Position numbers and translations under genes: made by a program. DNA of 64,000 nucleotides. Source: Megaleporinus macrocephalus. Taxonomy: Eukaryota > Chordata > Actinopteri > Characiformes > Anostomidae. Shown one piece after another: positions 56,701 through 64,000 of this stretch. The stretch spans positions 26,722,441-26,786,440 of the forward strand of contig CM038722.1 of NCBI GenBank assembly GCA_021613375.1, given 5' to 3'. Numbering within the stretch: the first letter of the stretch is position 1; each line of letters opens with the position of its first letter. The notes beneath the pieces are model-generated. The model ran no database searches, was not told where the DNA came from, and worked only from the letters and a program-made list of their open reading frames with translations.

Positions 56701-59700
56701 CTATTCCAAATATTCCAACAAAAAGCTGGCAAATGGGAAGCCAACTTCTACAGAATTTGCTGTTGTTGCATCTAATTCAGGTTCCCCGCAGACCAGGGTT
56801 GCCCTATCGGAGGAAAATATCTAGTTTTCTCAGTAATAGTAATAACCATGACCTGGTAGACCACTAAAACTGTCCCCATTAGATAAACAGCCACTTTATC
56901 TTTAAGAGAGAGGAGAAACATCAAGCTCCACTCTAACTTCAGACCAGAAAACATTCACAGCTGTTTCCATCCATGCTTCAACAGTGAGATGACAACTCCA
57001 TGCTATGGGTCATTATAGAGAAAGTACAACTAAATTCTAACACTGAACTTTGAAAGTGTGGAAAATTATCCCTGTTGATTTCTTCAGTCTCCAGAGGAGA
57101 ATGGAAGCTATAATAAAGTCCAATCACACTGTTAAACACTGATGTTATACTCATCTGTTGTGAGTTTCTGTTTAATTTGTGCTTGCAGCGCTTCTTTTCC
57201 TGACACAGTTAAATAACTTGACTACACATAAATGAAGGGTGGTCTCTGACTTCAGGACAGTGCTGCATCTCTTACTACAAAACTGAAATCTAGATTACAA
57301 ACACAGATGTTCAGTCAGAGATAAGGACAGCCTGTTGGGTCCAGCTTACTTTTTATTGTTCGTCTTGTGTAAAAGCACTTTGTAATGTTATAACCAAAAC
57401 ATAAAGTGCTACATCAGGAAACATTACTATTGTTTCTTTTCATGACATGAAAGAATTGTTATTGCATGTCATGTCCTAATAAAAAAACAATGACATCTAA
57501 AACTTTACCAGAGAATGGAAAAAGTGCTGTTGGTCATCGTAAGCAATTTCTGAGACTCTGTAGGCATATATATGTAAAAGTTATCAATTTAACTCATGAT
57601 TTAAACCCCGGCTCTAGAGATTCGACGTTCAAACGCTCCCTTCTCCCCATGTTGTGTTCGTGCCTTGCTTTCGTGCAATTAGGCTCTAAGCTCGGTTGAG
57701 GCTGAGAGGTTACATGCACTACATATCATCCTGTCAGAGCAGGAGGACACATGCTATCCTCGTTTTCTTCATCTGGGCTTTCTATCTGGCTGAGGGGGGG
57801 AAACCAGAGTAATACTATAAGAAAACAACTGGCTTCGGTCCTGGCCTCAGCGAGCTTCTGACTAATGATGCGCCAACTTTCAGCTCCCTTTCCCCTTTTT
57901 TCTCCTCAGGGAGGACAAACACACTCACTGCTTCTGGTTTCGCAATCAAACCGAGAAAGAAGATTGACAGTCTCTTCTGCACAACTTTTTTTGGGTTTTT
58001 TTTTCGTTGCTTGTGCACTACATGTTCACTTTTACTATTAAACATTCAGAAACACATCATGTAGTTGTAGGATATTAATGGCTCAACATTTGGTTTATAG
58101 CTTGGCTTTATAGTAACCAGGATGATGGTACAAACCGTTTTCTCGATGGCAGCGGCCTCGCTTCTTGGCATTCGATCGAGGAAGTCATCGTAGTGTTTTA
58201 GGCCGATTCTTAAGGTGTGGCTCAAAGTTGCCTTGGTGCGAATGTCCTCCAATGTACGAAATCCCTGCCAACAAGAATAATACACACCTGAAACATGTTG
58301 AGCATAAAACTATTATAGACCCACCCTTTAAAGCTATGTCCAAGACCCTGGTGGTGGGAAGTGCCCAAGACACAATATTATCATAATGTTAAATATATAG
58401 CAAGATGCTGAGGATAGCGAAAACATATATTGCAACATACTACTTTTATTTCAACTGTAAATATAATTTTGCTTGAAATCCCTTATTCATGCAGGAACTT
58501 TGCAATGTTTGCCCTGGTGTGATGTCTCATGACATAATGTACTATTATAGTCAAATAGAAAGCCATTGCCCTTGACGCCAATGAATTGCAAGTTAATGCA
58601 ATCCTTTCTGCTGCATTTAAGGATTCCTCAATTTCAAGCTTTACGTCTCTGTAAAGCCTGGGTCGCTACAGTAGTGTCTCTTAAAACACCTGGTTCTAGT
58701 GTCTTGAGTACTTGAGAAAAGCCTATGTTTTCAGAAACAGTTCGCAAACCTTTGCACATGCAGTAGGTGAGCATTGTTACTGTCTTAGCTGAATCATAAT
58801 TGGAAGGCAGCTTTGTTAACCCAAGTGTGTCCAATGTTTGGTTTTTCCCCATTCCACCTTAAATGGTGCAGCAGTTCTTTTCTGGCGCATGCTCCATTTA
58901 AGGTGGAATGAAAAATCTAAACAAAAGGCTGTCTTAAGCATTGTTGAGGGTAAAGCCTATTCCAAATATTCCAACAAAAAGCTGGCAAATAGCCATTATC
59001 AGTACTTTCTACTCCTTACATTTACACTCCATTATCAGTACTTTCTACGCCTTACATTTACACTCCATTATCAGTACTTTCTACTCCTTACATTTACACT
59101 CCATTATCAGTACTTTCTACTCCTTACATTTACACTCCAGTATCTTTACTTTCTACTTCTTACATTTACACTCCATTATCTGTACTTTCTACTCCTTACA
59201 TTTACACTCCATTATCAGTACTTTCTACTCCTTACATTTACACTCCATTATCAGTACTTTCTACTCCTTACATTTACACTCCATTATCAGTACTTTCTAC
59301 TCCTTACATTTACACTCCATTATCAGTACTTTCTACTCCTTACATTTACACTCCATTATCAGTACTTTCTACTCCTTACATTTACACTCCATTATCAGTA
59401 CTTTCTACTCCTTACATTTACACTCCATTATCTGTACTTTCTCCTTACATTTTAAACATAGCCTCATTACTCCTATTTCATTTTTAGCTTGTTTTCATTA
59501 ACACACATTTACATTTCAGTAAAGATTATTGATAACATGCTTTTGAAGTTTAACTGCATCATTACAATACTTATAGACAACTAGTCATCATATCTTCTGC
59601 TCCATGAAACACATGTTAATGTTCAGTAGTAACAGATATGCTTCTTTAATATATTTACATTGTACTAAAATACATTCATGTTTAATGGGCGTATATGCGG

Positions 59701-62700
59701 CTGAAACAGGAAGCCTAGCGCATCCCAAATTTATCAACATCAACATTTTAATATAACATTATTGTTTTTATGGCTTTTAGAATAATGTTTTTTTGGGGAG
59801 GTGGGCTAGTGTACTATAGACCCCTGTGGTGCGGCCTAGGCTTTTGTTCTTAATGGATTTTTTTTTACTTACATTACTTTTACACTTTTACTGGAGTAAA
59901 AAGCTTGAGTTGATACTTCAACTTCTACAAAAGTATTTTAAACCCTAGTATCTATACTTCTACCTGAGGAATGAATGTGAATACTTTCGACAACTTTAGC
60001 AAATAGGAAGCCCACTTCTACAGTATTTGCTGTTGTTGCATCTAATTCAGGTTCCCCCCAGGCCAGGGCTGCACTATTTGGGGAAAATATCTAATGAAGC
60101 TGGAGAACTTATATACTTGTTGTCAAGCTTAACCAACATTGACCCAGCAGCAGGTAGGTATACACACCGTAAGTACTAAACCCAGCCAGGGAATGTGACT
60201 GTACACTTAAATTGATAGCTTGGTGCTAACACATCTCAGAAGAAGGAATTAGCATGATATATTAAGCTACTTGTGGAATGAAGGTTTCTTCATCAAGCAC
60301 TGATATACAAGCACTGCCAACTGGGTTTTGATATCCCACCCAGACAAGAACATCACGCAATACAAAGAACACATCTGTAACAGGTAATACATTGTAAATA
60401 GCGTTTGACCGAGGAAAGATGTAAATAGATCATAAGCCAGAGAGCATGTGTTGCATTGACACCTACTCAAATTAAGGAGAACTTGGCCAAATATTTAGAA
60501 AAGTGTTCTAACAAAATATAGTGGCTTTGAGCACTATAGAAATAAAGAAAAGCTCAGATAAACTCACTTGTTGATACCAAAGCTGGGCAGTCTTTGCACC
60601 AGCACCCCAGATATTGGTGAACATCTCCAGGACGGAGGCAGCCTCCCCAAACTGATCCAGCTTCCTCAGATGCCCGCTCTCCATGATCTCCTCAATCTTA
60701 TTCGCCATGCTTTTGCCAATGCCTGGGATTTGACATGCTTCCTGTAAGCACAGCAGTAATGGCAGAAACATTCAGGTCAGGAAATAATCTCTCTCAGTCA
60801 TTCTACTACATCTCTAAGGAGCATTGCAACCTCTTATGCTGCACATGGCTGTCATAATGGAATCATCTCATGTATTTATCTGCAATTAGTTTTTATATTA
60901 CTGAAGGAGCTGAATTCATTTGAATGAGAATGTGCTTCTGCTGCTGTTTTCATTTGACTAGAAGCTAGAAGCATGTGCTACACTGTTAAAGTGAGCTCCA
61001 AATTTTACTGTATACCCTCGACGGTTCAGACTAACCTTATATGAAGAGACAGGTTTGTGGTAGCTCTTGAGGGCATTAACAGCTTTAGAGTAGCTCAGGG
61101 CTCTCCACTTGTCCCCTGTGTGGGTGTAAGCTTTGGATAACTGCTCAAGCTTGTCAGTAATGTGCTTGTTGTGGTTCGTGCCCTTGGCTTCAGACGACTG
61201 GGCGCAGACCCACTTCCCGGGGAAAGCAGGCTTTTCCGTCACATTCTGGGCTTCGTCTGAAACACCCACTGTGGGCTTAATTCCTCTGACCAAAGCCTCC
61301 AAGTCTTCCTGCGACACACCATCTTCCTCAAGATGTTCATCTTGAGTCTCCTGCACCTGTGGGACATCGTGTAGGAAGGTGTGGGTTACATTTATCAAAC
61401 CTAACAACAAAAATCTGCATCCAGGAGCTGTTTTTGCTCTTCCTGATGAGAATATGAGAAGGAAGGAGCAGCGCTACATTAAACATACCGCTGATTCAAA
61501 AATATTTAGAAGACTCAGGAATAACATGCTTCTTGTTACACTGTGGTCTACAACTAACTGGTAACAGATTTCAAATGTACAGTCTCTTCTGGAACAGTTG
61601 AGAATGAGGTTCTTCTTCTTATTAGCAGAATGTCAGTGGTTTATAGTTTGTGTTTTCTATCCTGTTTGTAAAAATAACCAGAACAAAAAATAGAAAACCA
61701 AAGAAACAACAAATGGATTCTGGCCATGGAAGCAATTTCCCCCATTTACCGTCTCCGCTGGGTCGTCTTGGGTCATTTTGGGACCAGGTTGTATCTCCGT
61801 TTCCTCAGGAACCGAGGTGGAGTCCAGCACACTGTCTTTCAGCTCTTCAGTGGGGACATGCTGAGGACTACAGATAAAGCTTGTGTAAAATAAATAGAAC
61901 ATTCAACATTTGCAGACATTTCATACATGTTCTAGCAGCTGTATCAGCAGCTGTATTCAAATATAGGAAGACTTTGCATTCAGCTTATATCCAGCTGATT
62001 TCAAATGTTTTACACCACAAAACAAGAACTTCAAGGAATTTGCAACTTAAGTTAAGAATAACAGAAATACACTGCATGCTTTTTGTGGACCAAAGAATTT
62101 TCCTTGTTTTATGTGCCTTGTGCTCCAGTTTTGTGCTTCAGGTGGTGGAGTTAAAAAAAAAAATAAAACAGTAGCTGACCAGTAGGTAAGGAGGGCATTC
62201 CGTGATAAATACTTAAGATATCAGTGGTTACATTCAGTGGGCTAACCTGTGTGATTTCACAGACTCAACAAAGTTCAGCTTTTTTTCACAAGCAGCACCA
62301 CGTTTACTAGCTACCAGTAGATTAGTCTCCTGAGCCAGCTTTCTGTCTAGTGACAGTGAGTCTGGTGCTTTTTACTGAATAACATGACCAAGAACTGAGG
62401 AGCTTATCTGGAAGACAGCATTTAACAGCCTATCATAGCCTACTGTTTTGATGCAATGTGTAGGGGTGGTGATTGTGGAAGGCTAATGTTTCATCATGAT
62501 CAGATACACATCATGGAGACCAGAATTGACCAGAATTCAAAAGACATAATCCTAGCTTGTGTGCAAAAGACAAAGCATCTGAGACTACAAATCAGAACTA
62601 TAACTAACTAGCATATCTGAATAACACATAGACCCTCAAGTCCCATCATTACTCTGTAGTCTGCGTCATGCCCATATTAAGAACTAAGCAGGAACGACAA

Positions 62701-64000
62701 AATCAAAACATCTTATGTTTATTTGTCCTCCTAATGTCGCTGGGGCCTCTGAATTGTGAGGTTGTTAAGCAATCAAAATGAAAATACTGCTGTGCACTGA
62801 CATTACAAGAGACAGAATCTCACCGAAATACCCCATACAAAGCAGCAAGTTTTGACAAATGTGAAGATTAAGTTGATTTAGCATGCTGGGTAGCTGATAT
62901 GAACAGTGGTCAGTGTTTAAAGTTTAATAGTAGGCTTGCTTTCAAACAACGTCTTTTAGCTTGCTTGTAGCATGAATGGAGTAATATTCATATTTTAACT
63001 GCTACATGATTTACATGAAATAGTGGAAAATACATTTGGTTTTTGATCATTTTCGAGTACCTCATGGTGTGGCGGTGCCAAAAGTTTCCCACAGCAACCA
63101 TGATTCTTGTATGGGCATGACTCCCACAAGAAGAACAACAAGACAAATTCAGTGGTCGTTGTACTTAGCTGTGTTAACTGTACAGAACTTTTGACTGCCT
63201 CTAGTAATACTTGTTTATATAGGCCAGTACTGAAAGTGCCATACAAGGATATGAGACATATAATTAAAACTATATTATTAAAGCAACAAAGGACTGGATA
63301 TCCCAACACTTATTACAGTTCTGTGTTACTGATTCTATCAACAATACCTGTCAGTCAGAAGAAGACTGTAGTCTTTGGTTGTCAGAAGCCTTTTCTCCGA
63401 AATGCAAGCACTGAGCCAAGTGCACTTCACCAGCTCAACAGCAGGAGGCAACGTTTCAATCTTTAGCAGCCTCAATGCCCGCTCCCGATCTACTGACTCA
63501 TCCACAACTACATGGGTGCAGCAGGGACCAAAGGCAGCTTCCACCTGGCCACCATTCTGTAGGATCTGTTGATGGAATATATCACAGCGGGCTTTTCCTA
63601 TGCCAGCAGGGACTATGTGGATGAAGACACCCTGAAACACATTGCCTGAAGGAGGAAAGACATTGAAAAAAAATTACAGATGAACCCAATTTTTCCCCTC
63701 TTCCAACACCAATTCCAATATTTTAATATATTAATACCACATTCTGATCTAATACGAATACTCTGTTAGGTCACTTGTGTTTCATAGTAGCAAAGTATCA
63801 CATAAATGTAAACGTATAGCGGAGGTGAATATACCACAGTGGGGACACTTTAACAGAAACATTCTTTTTATGTAGTACTACAAGATTAGTAAAAAAATAT
63901 CACATACATTTTGCCCTTTTAAACACTTTAAAATGACATACTGCAAGAACACTACATGTCCAAATGTTTCTAGCCTGCTTAGACACTTCATCTAAAAACA
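53429..64000 (-). CDS. poll: poll, DNA polymerase lambda (all but the first coding exon)
   Basis: DNA polymerase lambda is a nuclear family X polymerase with dRP lyase activity that fills short gaps in base excision repair and non-homologous end joining. Seven exons (63645-63348, 61867-61750, 61356-61036, 60741-60568, 58264-58136, 55966-55798, 53790-53429) join in phase to 1571 nt, about 523 codons; the mammalian enzyme has 575. In order they encode a BRCT domain, a Ser/Pro/Glu-rich linker, the 8-kDa lyase domain with its helix-hairpin-helix ([15 protein letters not shown]), a second hairpin ([14 protein letters not shown]), the palm with metal-binding GDVDVL and RRLDIIVVP, the [19 protein letters not shown] thumb segment, and the C-terminus QRDW. 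All catalytic aspartates are present. The start codon and nuclear localization exon lie beyond 64000. Confidence 0.97.
54037..54454. mobile_element. hAT-like MITE, second copy of the 3836-4235 family (poll intron)
   Basis: The ends are TAGGGCTGTGTATTGGCAAG and ATCTTACACCCCTA. Flanks ATGCTTAC and ATGCTTAA match at seven of eight. It is inverted relative to the 3.8-kb copy. Confidence 0.8.
54920..55345. repeat. dispersed repeat, copy 2 (inverted partner of 2.23-2.60 kb)
   Basis: It shares long blocks with 2227-2600 in inverted orientation. It ends near ACTACAGTGCACAAGC. Intron of poll. Confidence 0.6.
55798..55966 (-). CDS. poll: poll exon: palm with first two catalytic Asp
   Basis: The acceptor is GATTGGCAG| and the donor is AGTG|GTACGA. 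It encodes [40 protein letters not shown] and [16 protein letters not shown] plus one base. GSYRRG binds the incoming nucleotide triphosphate, and the two Asp of GDVDVL bind the catalytic metals (human Asp427 and Asp429). Confidence 0.97.
56300..56955. repeat. local duplication in a poll intron, interrupted by repeats
   Basis: CATGACCTGGTAGACCACTA occurs near 56312 and 56848. AGATAAACAGCCACTTTATC occurs near 56487 and 56880. In the second copy the two are adjacent; in the first they are separated by a fragment of the 3836-4235 family. The foldback repeat at 56560-56830 lies between copies. Confidence 0.7.
58136..58264 (-). CDS. poll: poll exon: fingers/palm entry
   Basis: The acceptor is TTGGCAG| and the donor is ACG|GTTTGT. 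The 43 codons are [40 protein letters not shown] and [17 protein letters not shown] is a family X signature. Phase is 0 on both sides. Confidence 0.96.
58993..59445. repeat. 36-bp minisatellite, about 13 copies
   Basis: The unit is CATTATCAGTACTTTCTACT plus CCTTACATTTACACTC. Plus-strand frames of 186 and 205 aa (Leu/Phe/Tyr repeats) are artefacts. The unit is a segment present once in the 22.2-kb copy of the same MITE. Confidence 0.96.
58993..59998. mobile_element. MITE with perfect TSD GCAAATAG and an internal 36-bp expansion (poll intron)
   Basis: GCAAATAG flanks both sides (58985-58992 and 59999-60006). The paralogue at 56729-56736 has a single GCAAATGG, an empty site. The right 570 bp matches the MITE at 22.04-22.8 kb. 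Confidence 0.85.
60568..60741 (-). CDS. poll: poll exon: helix-hairpin-helix and lyase site
   Basis: The acceptor is TGCTTACAG| and the donor is CAA|GTGAGT. The 58 codons read [40 protein letters not shown] and [18 protein letters not shown]. The Lys of MANKIEEI lies in the segment holding the Schiff-base lysines (310/312 region) of the human enzyme. IPGIGK and GAGAKTA are the two DNA-backbone-binding hairpins. Confidence 0.97.
61036..61356 (-). CDS. poll: poll exon: linker and start of the lyase domain
   Basis: The acceptor is TCCCACAG| and the donor is AAG|GTTAGT. The 107 codons run from [20 protein letters not shown] through [20 protein letters not shown] to [20 protein letters not shown] and [20 protein letters not shown]. 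The second half is the start of the 8-kDa domain. [14 protein letters not shown] closely matches the mammalian enzyme. Confidence 0.96.
61750..61867 (-). CDS. poll: poll exon: linker, part 1
   Basis: The acceptor is ATCTGTAG| and the donor is ACG|GTAAAT. The 118 nt encode the acidic, low-complexity [20 protein letters not shown] and [20 protein letters not shown]. This is the Ser/Pro-rich linker of polymerase lambda, the least conserved part of the protein. Support comes from both splice signals and from phase agreement with its neighbours. Confidence 0.85.
63348..63645 (-). CDS. poll: poll exon: BRCT domain
   Basis: The acceptor is CTCCTTCAG| and the donor is ACAG|GTATTG. It encodes [20 protein letters not shown], then [30 protein letters not shown] and [19 protein letters not shown]. 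It includes the BRCT tryptophan (TWLS) and the GG turn. This domain docks polymerase lambda onto Ku and XRCC4-ligase IV complexes (family knowledge). Nothing recognisable as the first coding exon lies in the 355 bp to the right edge. Confidence 0.96.

Overview
The window is nuclear DNA of a ray-finned fish. Three vertebrate protein genes can be rebuilt exon by exon, all on the minus strand, and they sit in introns and intergenic DNA full of fish-type hAT, Tc1 and LINE remnants and minisatellites. The large foldback MITE at 48.2-48.9 kb is of a kind I remember from characin and catfish genomes, so an otophysan (Characiformes, Siluriformes or a relative) is my best guess. That part is recall, not a search result.

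Layout in the direction of transcription (right to left). (1) poll, DNA polymerase lambda: seven exons from the BRCT exon at 63.6 kb to the stop at 53.43 kb. Its first coding exon lies beyond the right edge. (2) wbp1l, WW domain binding protein 1-like: a probable first exon at 49.6 kb in a GC-rich promoter, then exons at 31.6, 27.9 and 21.8 kb, with the stop at 21.2 kb. (3) as3mt, arsenite methyltransferase: the first four coding exons at 11.1, 4.9, 2.0 and 0.9 kb. The gene runs off the left edge. All splice junctions proposed inside these genes have GT/AG ends and agree in phase. The three proteins have unrelated jobs (gap-filling DNA repair, a WW-domain-binding membrane adaptor, arsenic methylation), and nothing suggests they act together. 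wbp1l and as3mt are neighbours in mammals too, but cyp17a1 and borcs7, which lie between them there, are not seen here.

The rest is repeat. Tandem arrays (units of about 14, 20, 21, 28, 29-30, 30, 33, 36, 41 and 58 bp, plus T-rich and dinucleotide tracts) fill roughly 12 kb, close to a fifth of the window. The largest are a 3.3-kb, 58-bp array in as3mt intron 1, a 2.1-kb 20-bp array and a 1.95-kb 33-bp array on either side of wbp1l exon 2, and a 1.4-kb 30-bp array between wbp1l and as3mt. Nearly all the long open reading frames here are translations of these arrays and are not genes. Several hAT-type elements keep 8-bp target duplications and are nested, so part of the insertion order can be read directly.

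I found no new gene system. The most interesting material is how these arrays arose inside known transposon families and how close some lie to splice sites of real genes.
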